Assembly (NCBI GenBank): GCA_010093605.1
Contig: MU004183.1
Coordinates: 124,001 to 188,000, forward strand
Direction: 5' to 3'
Origin: Lophium mytilinum
Taxonomy: Eukaryota; Ascomycota; Dothideomycetes; Mytilinidiales; Mytilinidiaceae
DNA length: 64,000 bases
The notes under the pieces were generated by a model. It was not told the DNA's origin, made no database searches, and saw only the letters and a program-made list of their open reading frames with translations. Positions 1-10,134 of this stretch are shown one piece after another. The translations under genes and the position numbers were made by a program. The number at the start of each line of letters is the position of its first letter. The first letter of the stretch is position 1.

Positions 1-1212
1 AACTTCTCGTCGTACGGTAAGTAGATTTCCGGCACGTTGATCTGAGGCAACTCTCGCGCCTGTAGCATGCCTAGCACGTAGGCGCCCTGAGGTGCATTTT
101 CGTCCGCTGTTGACGCAGCTTGCCGGATGAGCTGGATACCCTTGGCATAATCCTGCAGTTGACCATGTTGCCCTAGGAGTGTCATCATTCCGAGGCGGTA
201 GTTTGACGCTGAGTCTCCAGCTTCCGAGCCTCGCTTGTAATGCACGAGAGCTTTGATGGGATCGTTCGACTGTTCGAATTGCATGCCCATGCGGTACTCT
301 GCTCGGGAATAGCCCTTTTCCGCCGCACGGGTATAGCACCTGAACGCGTCTTTCTTATCCACTCTCATGCCAAATTTGCCAAATTCTAGCCACATGCCCT
401 TCATAAACTCGGCTTTCGGGTGGTGTTGATCCGCAAGGAATCCCACTATGTTCATAGCATCTACGCGTAACTGGTGCTCTACTTGGGGTGTGTGTGGCCT
501 TGGAGGCTGGGTAGTTGCTACCCGCATCTCGTGAAGCTGCGACGCGTCCACATATGCCAATGCATCCTGGGCCCAAGTAAGCTGCATCTCCGGGTCATTC
601 GAGTTCAAGACTGGCACGCGGGCATTTTCCAGCACAGCCTCCTTCTCATCGTCCGTGGGTGGTACATGTGCAAGTCGGGTTCGGAGTTTGGGGAACGGCG
701 AGAAGTTTGGCAGGTCGGAAGGGATGGCAAATTGATTGTAATCGTGGGATATGGCGCTCTGTTGAACTGGCTGCACGGCCACGGCGGGCGGCTGTTTGAA
801 AGCAGAAGATATACTGGCGTTCCTCTGGGGCCAATGTCCCCCTCCCGGTGCCCCTCCTTGTGCCCCACTTTGTATTTGTTCACTCTGGTAACTTGATGTT
901 CGCTCCGGGAACGCGTTCGCGGGAGGTTGATTATAGGATTGCGGCGGTTGTGGGGGCATCGAGTTGCGAGGTCCATTAGCTTCGAGCTCAAGATGTGCGA
1001 GGTTGTCTTGCATATTCTCTGGAACCTCGGGCATTATTCTGTCCACCACAACTAGATCAGCTCCATTGTTTCCGGGCGACAAACTGAGATTGTACGAACC
1101 GCTGAGGAGCCGGTGATATGAGTTCAGGACCGGCTTGCGGCATGTAGTAGTCGTCGAAGCCGCCGGGTACAAAGGTAGCCCCCAGCCGGGGCTGCCCTTG
1201 GTTGTAACTCAT
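1..1212 (-). CDS. Sel1-repeat protein, Skt5/Chs4-like (3' part cut by window edge)
   Basis: The visible 383 residues comprise a Pro/Gln-rich disordered N-terminal part and, from about residue 245, Sel1-type helical repeats (segments such as AEFMKGMWLEFGKFGM and YRLGMMTLLGQHG). Fungal proteins of this build include Skt5/Chs4, which activate and anchor chitin synthase III at the septum and bud neck; that role is inferred from family resemblance only. The start is ATG at 1212 (MSYNQGQPRLGATF). A 61-nt intron at 1039-1099 (donor GTTCGT, acceptor GGACAG) is needed to join the first exon to the main frame. A further 119-nt intron at 1234-1352 (GTACGT...CTCCAG, branch CTAAC) probably lies in the 5' leader. 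The gene continues beyond position 1, so its C-terminus, including any CAAX box, is not seen. Confidence 0.75.
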
Positions 1213-1352
1213 GCTTGCTTTGTCTAGCGACCGCTGGAGTGCTTGTTAGATGTGTCTGAAAGGTTCGAGGGTCGAGAGGGAGGTTTGCTACAACGCCGCA
1301 TCGCATGAGGTGACTACATGAGTAGTTATGACAAGGTAGATCATTCACGTAC

Positions 1353-2858
1353 CTCTTGGCAAGACGCTACTGGTAGAGTTTGGAGTTTCGCGAGGTGTCA
1401 ACAGCTAGACTCGAAGCCAAGCCGGCAGTGCTGCAGAAGCTCGAGTAGATCGTCGTCAGCGCGGGCGGTATGCGGAGTAGGGCTCGGATGAAGACGCGGC
1501 TAGGAAGCGGACGGAATCGGCGGGCAGACAGGATAATGTGTAATAATAGAGTGAAGAAGGGACTGTAGGATTAGGTCATGCTCGTTTCTAAGACAGGTTG
1601 AAAGCAGCCTCGACGTGTGTCTTGGAACTGGTCAGCGGGTGCTTGGGTAGCGGGGTGACGTTTGAGGCTCTAAGAAGTATCTCCGACTGAGATCATCCGT
1701 GCGAAGTTACAAAAAGATAGGGGATCCTGCTGCTGCTGGGTCTCCATCCGATTCCTGGAGGAGGCTCTACTATTAATGTGCCCCTTGGGCTGCCGTGAGA
1801 ACAACACACAGACTTGAGGCTGTTGCTGCGCCATCCGGCACCCAACGAGGCTGAGCTTCCAGCCCAGCGAAACGAAACCCTTTTGCGGAACCGGCGCCAC
1901 CACAGCTCGCTATTCACCACTCTATTCGATCTTCCAATTCGTTCCTAGCACGAAACAAGCATTAGGGGCGTATCGTTAGTATCAAAGGCTGAGAAGCCAT
2001 ACGAATGAGGAGATTACAGGTTGGCAGCTACACTTCCCTCTCTTTTCCCCGACTTCGACGACGGGTACATGATACACCAACATAACAGCATTTCACTGCA
2101 ACTACTCCCTCACCGAGATGACCTCTTTCCCACAAGCTTCTGCTCAGTCTATTTTTGTTTGCGTGAAACGCTGTGCCGTTTATCGCAGACCCATGGCTGT
2201 GGGATGAAGTCGCGCGCGTATATCTTACGTGACTACTTCCTGTTTCAGGCCAGCTCCCAGGAAACACGGAATCCTTGCGATCCATGATCTGCAACACATT
2301 GTTTCAAGAACAGGGCTAGGTGTTGGGGAGGCTCCACGAGAGCAGACAGTGAATACATAAGATGCTGACACCAACGGCTGCTCCCTCTTACCGCAGTCTA
2401 AGCTCGCAACTAGGAACCATAAGCATGTCGTAAGTCTCTAGGATTTATAACACGCTTCAAGGCGCCAGTCAGAATGACTGACTGCTACGTACAGATATAT
2501 TTTCTGCTCATCAGCCAGAGCTGAGAAAGGCTGTTTCGCGAGTAGTCAGCGTATCGCATCCGTTTTGATAACTGTGTACACCTGTTTACCGCCGTCTGAG
2601 GTGCCTCAACACACCTTCACAGATTGAAACGAGGTAAATTTATGATGTTTTCAGCAACTGGTCAACTTGCTACGCCACCTCAGACGGTGCCAGCCTTGAC
2701 AGCCAAAGGTGAAGATGTTGCCAAGACGAGATCTTATCATCCAAACTTCACTCCTCACCCCACCGCTCACGCGTATACTCTCGCTCTCTTCGTCGTCTTC
2801 ACACCAAGCTCACTACCCTCTCTCATGATTCCGCTCTTAAGTGGACAAGAGGCTCGCC
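1353..2858. other. Intergenic region between two divergent genes
   Basis: There is no convincing gene here. The stretch holds the upstream regions of the Sel1 gene (leftward) and the DUF6604 gene (rightward). Open frames in 1670-2300 are short, overlap on both strands and show no protein-like composition. A pyrimidine-rich leader (about 2740-2850) precedes the DUF6604 start, as is common in fungal promoters. A 12-bp inverted repeat is listed separately. Confidence 0.5.
2592..2687. repeat. 12-bp perfect inverted repeat, ~72-bp loop
   Basis: CCGTCTGAGGTG at 2592-2603 is matched by its exact reverse complement CACCTCAGACGG at 2676-2687. It lies 170-270 bp upstream of the DUF6604 start codon. 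It could be a pair of regulator sites or a remnant of a small inverted-repeat element. No flanking target duplication is obvious. Confidence 0.4.
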
Positions 2859-5420
2859 ATGGCTACTCTCCCTGGTCACCTTTTCCAAGCTTACAGGCAA
2901 TACAAGTCCGACACGGGAACCATCGCCGGCTGGCTTGCGGAGACGTCCACAAATTGTGGATATGAGCCCGAAAACAAACGTCCTGATCAAAAAGCACCAC
3001 CTAGGCTGAGGGGCAAAGCGCGTAAGCTTGCTCGAGATGTCGCACAGCAGGAGACGTCGAAGCGCGATTAAAGGACGCCATACGCCATCAGAGTTGCTGA
3101 CTTCGTTCCTATGGCACAATTCATAGCTTCACGCAGACCAAAAGTCACCGTTCCAGCTGACCTTAGCGAGTCTTTCACAAGAGCAGTCACGGCCAGGCGA
3201 TGGTGCACAGAATGGTTTAGCTCGCATACCCTCAACCGAGACAGTGATAATCGCCACTCCCACTTCACTGGTGTGCTTGAAGCGTCCTTTCGTTCTTTGT
3301 TGTCTCTTATTGATACCCCCAAAGTCGCGCCTAGAGAACAACGCTCGGCCAGACAGAAATCTCCTGAAGTGGAAGTTGAAAGTTCCACCAACATCTTCGA
3401 ACATCTAACCGTCGAAGACACTCTGGAAGACTCGGCAGAGAGTGGTCTAGATCCAAGCCAAGCGGCACAGTCTGGGCCTCCGCGTCCGCTACCTTACGCT
3501 GTTATTGAGCAAGACAAAGAGGGCATCATGGATGACTTCTTGTTCGCCATATACTGCTATTTGACAGACTTGCATGAGCTTCAAGAGTATCTCAAGGGGC
3601 TTTGGAAGTCATATAAGGAAGGCGCATCAGAGTTGCTAGTCGTGTCGCTCATCACAAACACCGCTATCGATCTCGTCCGTATGTCTGAATACGAACTCGA
3701 ATTCAATATCAAGCGTCCGGAAGAGTACCCCATCGCAAAGTTTCCAACTTGGACCCTTCCCGCGGTTCTGTACTTTCAGCTTGTACCGGAAGACTCGGAC
3801 CTTAGTGTGCAGGAAGTGGTCATGCCTTGGTCATGTCCGCCCCTCCAATATGTCAACTTCACCAAAAAGGAGGAATTCACGTTCTGGACGATATACTCTC
3901 TTTTCAAGACCTTCGTACCCCCGAATGCGGCAGACAGGCGGCGGCACGGGGCATTCCGAATCCTCGACCTCGAGAACATGTTCCGCGAGGGCGGTGAAGA
4001 CCCCAAATATGTACGGCTGGCGGCATTTCTTCCTGAGATCTGCTCTGTCGCAAGCGCTTCCGAGCGTTCCTTTGCCGAAGATGAGTTCACGCGCGGCTTC
4101 CGTCATCTAATCACGAAGTACGAAATACTCATCTGGTTCACGTTTGCAGCCCAGGTTTTCATGGACATCCAGAGCATGCTTGCAGAGACCCTCCAAGAGT
4201 CGTACCACGATATTCAAGAAGTTGTCGGTCAAGCGGTGGAGGCGCACCAGATTTACTGCTCATACGTCGAGGCATTGCCAAACAACATTAAGAGGTCGAA
4301 GCATCATGAACCCCTCTGCAAAGCCATTAGAAACACTTACAACCTAGTGCTGGAAGATCGTATTGGGAAAATGCAAGCTGAGCGTGCAAGTGCCTCACTG
4401 AAAAACTCGGCTGTCAAGCTGAAAGGAACGGACTACTTTCTCGGTTCCCACCCACTGCGGTGTGGCCTCATCAAGTACGATCTGTACCTTCAGCGTCATT
4501 GGCGAGGGCTCCTCATAGCGAATGCCAGTGCGGATATCGTCTGCATGGCCCATCTCTACGCCGCCTGTAGACTCCTCCGACCCGAGAGTGCGCCGTGGCC
4601 GGACATGGAACTCCTCATTGCGCGCCAAACACGAGAGCATCTGTTTATAGGCGGACAACCCAAAACTCTCGCCGAAAGCGAGGTAAAGTTCCGCCTATTC
4701 CTCGGTCAACCCCCACAGGCTCTAGCCAAAAACAGGCGTACTTCTCACATTCCTTGGAACCCCAAGAAAGCACGCGTGCTGAAGAATCAGAGCATCATCT
4801 CAGAAGCTTTCCTAGAAAGGATGTGCGGCTACAATGAAAAGGCCGATCCCAGCACCGCGAGCCTACAGAAAACGCTCATGGACCCGACGTTCTGGCAGCG
4901 CCTCCCGCTGAAGAAAGAGCATATTGATAACGCTATTCCGGATAACCAGACAAAGGGGGTCCCATATACGGCGATTGAAACGTGCGAAAGAATGCGCCTA
5001 GCTCTCACGAACGACATGGCGGATTTTTGCTTCGATTGGCTCTCTATGCAACGCACCTGCGAAGTAATCATGCGCGCTCTGGGAATGGCAACAGATGCAA
5101 ATCATCCGGGGTTTGAAACGGCTCAGACGGCCCCCCAAGCACGCGGCTTGTCGGTCCTGTTCGAAGCATCTCTTGCAGAAGAGCTCCACCCGCACGTACC
5201 GCAAGCGGATCTAGCGACAAAGCGTGACCTTTTGCCGCTACTTAGCAGAACTAACGATCTTATACAAAGCGTCGTTAGACGCGGCGATGGCGATAAGGAA
5301 ATCCAGAAGCTGCGAATTATCAGTAAGGGTACAGACTATGGTTGCTACCTCTGGGAATTGAAGGAGTTGGCGTTGCTTTATGGTGGAGAGGAACATGTGC
5401 CGAAGGACCTTTGCACCTAG
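2859..5420 (+). CDS. DUF6604-domain protein, frame broken by one in-frame TAA
   Basis: From ATG 2859 the frame reads MATLPGHLFQAYRQYKSDT, then WLAETSTNCGY, a core I recognise as the fungal DUF6604 signature; the function of this domain is not known. At codon 71 (3069-3071) there is TAA. The same frame then continues for 783 codons to TAG at 5418-5420, resuming with YAIRVADFVPMAQFIASRRP, which looks like the expected next conserved block. The two halves therefore belong to one gene. No good intron removes the stop: donor GTAAGC at 3022 pairs with AG at 3073 out of frame, and the in-frame option (to 3093) deletes conserved residues. A CAA to TAA change would be a RIP-like CpA to TpA transition. 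A start at ATG 3111 would give 769 residues without the domain's N-terminus. The gene is probably a recent pseudogene or null allele; an assembly error is possible. Confidence 0.7.
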
Positions 5421-5479
5421 GATGATGAGAAAAGGAAGTTAGATAGCAATCCAAATACCAGCCTCTACATCTGAACCTG

Positions 5480-6935
5480 AAAGTCCCACTGTGAGTGCTT
5501 GGGAGTTGCCCGACCGACGCCACCGTGAGGGGGAGCCCCACTAGCAGGTAAATAGGCTGGCAAAATATGGCTCAATTTCCATTGCATCAGCTTTTACTTG
5601 TTAACCTTAAGATTCTACTACATGATCTTTTGTTTTGCTCGTTCGTAAGCACTGTAAGGAGGACCCCCATTGGCAGGTAAACAGGCCGTCAAAAGGTAGC
5701 CCGATTCCCATTGCATCAGCTTTTCATACTTGATGCCGATCTTCCATTGCACAAGCGTTGTTATTGCTTGACGGTGAGCACTGTGAGGCCCAGCTAGTAC
5801 ATGCGTTGTATGCCAAAGGGTCGCCCGATTTGCAATACATTAGCATTTACATCCTAGTCGTAAGATTTCACTACGCATACTTCAGCTTTTCTCGATCGGT
5901 AGCACTGTGAGGGGCGACCCCGCTGATCGGTGACCAATATGTCAAGAGGTAGTTTAATTCTCGTTTCGTCAACTGTTATATTTTAATCTTCAACTTCCAC
6001 TGCACAAGCTTCACTCTTGCCCGATTAGTACCACTGTAAGGGGTAACCCAGCTAGTAGGTATCTATCATGTTAAGAGGTAGTGTAATTCCCACCGCATCG
6101 ACCTTTACATCTTAATCAGAGTATTCCACCCGGAAAACTTCGCTCTTGCTCGCCCGATACCACTGTCAAGAGTATCCCAGCTAGCAAGAAACTAATGTGC
6201 CAAAAGGTAGCCTGATCTCCACTACTATACCGTTAGCTCTGCTACTTTATCGCGGAAATCTCAAGACATAATTTATTCTTGCTCGCGTCGTAGCACTGTA
6301 AGGAGTAGCCTAGCTAGAAGGAGATAATCGTTTCACGAGGTGGCCTGATTCTCCTTACCGTAGCTTTAGTTCTTCTACTTCGCCGCGAAAATCTCCTAGG
6401 ACGAGATTTACTTCTGCTCACCTAATAGCACTGTGAGGAGTACCCCAGGTAGTAGGAGAGTGGTGTGTCAAGAGGTAGCCTAATTTCCGTTTCTGCCGCC
6501 TTAGTCCTACTACTTAATCGCGCAAATTCCATCGAACAAGCTTCATTTTTGCTTCCTTGATACCGCTGTAAGGAGTAGCTCAGCAAGCAGGCAGTCCGTT
6601 CGTCAAGAGGCAGCCTGAAATTAATTGCATCAGCCTTGTATCTCCCTGACCGATGTTTCACTCCACGGGCTTCATTCTTGCTTGCCGAACGCCACTGTGA
6701 GGAGTAGCCCCGCTAACAGGTAGATAATCCGTTAAAGGGGGACCAAATTCAGCCTTTACATCTTAATTTTAATATTACACCGCACAGGCCTTACTTTTGC
6801 TCGTTTGTGAGCACCGTGGGGAGTGGACCCGCTAGTAGGCAACATACTCGCCAAAAGGTAGTTTGATTCCCATTGCATCAACAGTTACATCTTGACTACC
6901 ACATTTACAAAGACAGATGTGGTTGCCGTGTCGGA
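5480..6935 (+). repeat. Repeat family 1 array: ~11 diverged units of ~130 bp
   Basis: Units begin with a recognisable CACTGTRAGGAGTAGCCC core at about 5650, 5779, 5903, 6031, 6160, 6293, 6428, 6563, 6692 and 6811, plus a decayed first unit near 5520. Spacing is 119-135 bp. Each unit carries in order the core, AGCTAGYAGG, TCAAGAGGTAGCCTGATT, a CATTGCATCAGC box, TTTACATCTTAAT, and CTTCATTCTTGCTCG. Units differ by many substitutions and small indels, so the array is old. There is no coding frame. It starts about 60 bp after the DUF6604 stop codon. Further copies lie at 9720-9915, 57526-57660 and 62359-62500. Confidence 0.85.
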
Positions 6936-7605
6936 CTTTTAGTAGCTGTGAGCTCAAAAGATGTGACCGGGGACACTAGTCGAGCTCAGCTAGCTGCATG
7001 CTGGGCGTTCTCTAGTCCATTCTAGGAGGGGAAGTATGAAAGGAGCATGAGAGTAGTCGTCTACGCTGCCAGAATACGTTGTAAGAAATCTAGCGATCCC
7101 AATAGTCGCTGGAAAGTACGACGAGAAACTCGAAATTCGCAACATCATTGGCCGAGTAAGTATACAACCTGCTGTAGAATATACCAAGCTTCTACCTCAT
7201 AATATATGCTAAAATGAAAAATTGAGCTCCTTCAGACTATAGTAAACATAGATGAATATATCTCGAGGCACTATATGTACCCCCGTATGAAGTGTTTTAG
7301 ATGTCTCGTTGCCTGCGTTTGGATGGGATGGAAAGAAAGAAAGTGAAAAGCAAGGAGCCGCACAGCAAACAGGAAAGGCGCACCCCTTCACGTGACCTGC
7401 ACGAAACCGCGCTTTCCAAAGTAGCCGGGCAACGGCGGCTCGTCTTCAACAGCTCAAGACCACACACCGCTCTGCCACAAACCAACCCTCAAACAACCTT
7501 GGCTAGCACTTATATTGCCCCCGACTCTCACAATACTTAAAGCCCGCATCCCCCAAACAAACAGCTTCTAGAACGCAACTCATCGCCCGCACATACCCCG
7601 CCAAC
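6936..7605. other. Spacer and upstream region of asf1
   Basis: Nothing gene-like is visible between the end of the family 1 array and the asf1 start. The last 250 bp are C-rich and should contain the asf1 promoter and leader (ACTTATATTGCC near 7508 is a weak TATA candidate). Confidence 0.4.
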
Positions 7606-8661
7606 ATGTCTGTTGTCTCGCTCCTCGGCGTCGAGGTGAAGAACAACCCAGCCGCGTTCGACGCGTCGTACGAGTTCGAAATCACATTCGAGTGTCTTGA
7701 GAAGCTACAGAAAGGTACTATTCCCGATATGCCCTCATCCTACGCGTTGCTGACCCTCCAGATCTCGAATGGAAGTTGACCTACGTGGGCTCTGCTACCT
7801 CGTATGTGCCCTCACTTTTCCCTAGAACGCCATGCCACTCAATCTTTCAATGTAGTCTAACCATACCCGTACAGATCTGAATACGACCAAGAGCTCGACT
7901 CCCTCCTCGTCGGCCCCATCCCAATCGGCATCAACAAATTCATCTTCGAAGCCGACCCCCCGAGCCTGACGCGCATCCCCGCCAGCGAGATCCTAGGCGT
8001 GACCGTGATCCTGCTGTCCTGCAGTTACGACGGCCGCGAGTTCGTGCGCGTGGGCTACTACGTCAACAACGAGTACACGGATGAAGCCCTCATCGCGGAG
8101 CCCCCCGCCAAGCCCATCATCGAGAAGGTGCGGCGCAACATCCTCGCGGAGAAGCCGAGAGTGACACGATTCGCTATCAAGTGGTATGTCTGCTTAGAGT
8201 CTACCTGGAAGATTGGCGCTAGTTGGTTGAGGCGAATGAACACTATGCTAATATATCAACACAGGGACTCTGAAGAGTCCGCACCCCCAGAATTCCCCCC
8301 AGACCAGCCCGAAGCCGACGCCAACGAGGCCGACGGCGACAAGTACGGCGCCGAAGAAGCGGAGGAGGAAGAAGAGCTCATAGAGATTGCTGAAGGCGCT
8401 ACCATTGGCACTGGCGACGGAGACGAAGAGATGGCCGGCGCCGACGACACCGCTGGCCCCATAAAGGGAGAAGACGCCGAATCCGACGCCGGCAGCGAGG
8501 ACCTGGGCGAGAGCTCCGAGGACGACGACGAGGAGGAGGGCGAGGAAGAAGGCGAAGGCGACGAGGACATGGAGATGGACGAGGATGGAGCCAAAGCCGA
8601 GGAGCCGCCCGCGAACGGGGCCGTGAAGCTGGAGCAGCACGCGGACCTAATGGTGCACTAA
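7606..8661 (+). CDS. asf1: Histone H3-H4 chaperone Asf1
   Basis: Four exons (7606-7714, 7762-7801, 7875-8183, 8265-8661) encode 284 residues. The first ~155 match the universally conserved Asf1 core almost word for word: [89 protein letters not shown]. The remainder is a long acidic Asp/Glu tail, as in fungal Asf1. The protein binds the H3-H4 dimer and passes it to CAF-1 and HIRA during replication-coupled and independent nucleosome assembly in the nucleus. All three introns (47, 73 and 81 nt) are GT-AG, and each join restores a conserved residue. The gene appears intact. Confidence 0.97.
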
Positions 8662-9719
8662 GCGTGCATTTTTCGTGTGTTAAGGCAATGCAGCTAACCG
8701 GATAGTAGACATTGATTCCTGAGCTGCTGGCCTTAGTGAATGCTCATGTGGCTTTGGTAGCTGCTCGGCTGGCGTCTACCGTTCAATTAGAACCTCCCAG
8801 CCCTGATTGATTCAGAGGCATGCTATTTATCTTGCGGCTGTCTCTTGGATCGCTGGCAATCTGTTTCCTTACTTGAACATTCTTTGTCTTACTCTACTGG
8901 CGGCATTGGCTGCGAGGGCGTGGGGCTGCTAGTGATATTGGTTTGATAGCGAATACACTCTGGCTTATGATACCATAACCCCAATTACCTTATCATCAAC
9001 TGTGAACTGTTTTCTGTCACCGTTTCAAGTCTTTCCTTCCTTGTGGCATTCACAAGAAGTATGAACTACCACCGAAGAGTCTGGACCACCGCTCACACCG
9101 CTCTGGACTATCTCTGAGAGCGTCCTCCGTTACTCAAAGGGATCCGTTAATATCAAACGCGCTGGTTGAGTTGCGAAGTATCGCTCTGGGGCGTCATATT
9201 CGATTTCCGGGACTACTCAAAGAGAGAAATCGGTAAAAGGCGCAACTCCACGTTTTTCATCTCTAAATTAGGACGCAAGACTTCATAGAACAAGGTATCT
9301 CCCAAACCTGCGCGCTTTACCAGTCAAGGAAAGGTGTCGCCAGATAGCGAGCACGTGATATGATAACTGCATGGCTATCCGTTCCTTTTTTAACCTGTAA
9401 GAGTCTTAGGCGGTAGTAACGGTTAAGTTTCGTGTACGCCGTCCGAAAGACCTAACAATCGGCAACCGGCTATGGCGGTGGAAAGGGCGAGATAAGACGC
9501 AGTAAGAATTTTATTATTGAGTACGAATACTTTACTCATCGTAGAACTACGGCGCAATAACAGCAACTAAGAAGCTAGAAGGGATACCTTTGTAGCTAAT
9601 AAAAGCGTAGCTGTGAGAGGGAGAATAGACTAGGCCGTAAGGCGATAGCGCGACTCGGTAATAGAGAAGATGGAGCCTCGAAAACGTATTGCATAGATAT
9701 CTGACGGCTAGGGATTTCT
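8662..9719. other. 3' region of asf1 and spacer
   Basis: No coding region was recognised. The stretch holds the asf1 3' UTR and unique sequence of ordinary composition. Short frames on the minus strand near 9550-9825 overlap repeat sequence and are not credible genes. Confidence 0.4.
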
Positions 9720-9915
9720 TCTTGCTTGCTCTACACCACTGTCTGGGGTAGCCCGGCAAGCCTGTAGCCTGTTGGCTAGGCGGCAGTCTGATTTGCACTG
9801 CGTTGGTCTTCACGCCTTGTTTCAAGTCTTCTGATTTTCATCAGGTGGATGTCGTACCGCTGAGGCTGCACTCTCTTGCTCGGTAGACACCACTGTTGGG
9901 AGTAGTCCGGTACGT
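9720..9915 (+). repeat. Repeat family 1, two dispersed units
   Basis: CACCACTGTCTGGGGTAGCC at 9736 and CACCACTGTTGGGAGTAGTC at 9887 are two family 1 cores about 150 bp apart. The first is followed by GGCGGCAGTCTGATTTGCAC and a CTGCGTTGGTCTTCAC segment, in the same order as in the main array. The second unit is cut short after about 25 bp. They lie just beyond the 3' end of the NLR gene. Confidence 0.7.
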
Positions 9916-10134
9916 TTCATAAAGAATGGCACGTTCATCTCGTTCATGACACTTTGTCTCGTTAGAAAGAGGAGCCCCCCCCTTCTCCCCCGGCCAACCA
10001 GTCTGTTCCGATCTGGGCTGATACAGGCCATGCAGTAAATGAAGAACGGAATCTCTAGTCCTTCTTTGCGCATGACTGGTTCGCAATGAACGAGTCTTTT
10101 GACACCCCAATAAAGGCATGCTGTTTTGATGGCC

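Noticed and set aside
3022-3093. Intron that would remove the TAA of the DUF6604 gene
   Set aside because: The good donor at 3022 gives an out-of-frame 52-nt intron with the AG at 3073; the in-frame 72-nt choice deletes the conserved residues just before DFVPMAQF.
5480-6935. CRISPR-like array of direct repeats
   Set aside because: Units are ~130 bp, drifted over their whole length, with no constant short repeat or unique spacers, and the genome is eukaryotic.
8248-8640. Antisense frames over the acidic tail of asf1
   Set aside because: Ser- or Leu/Val-only low-complexity products created by the GAG/GAC-rich coding strand.
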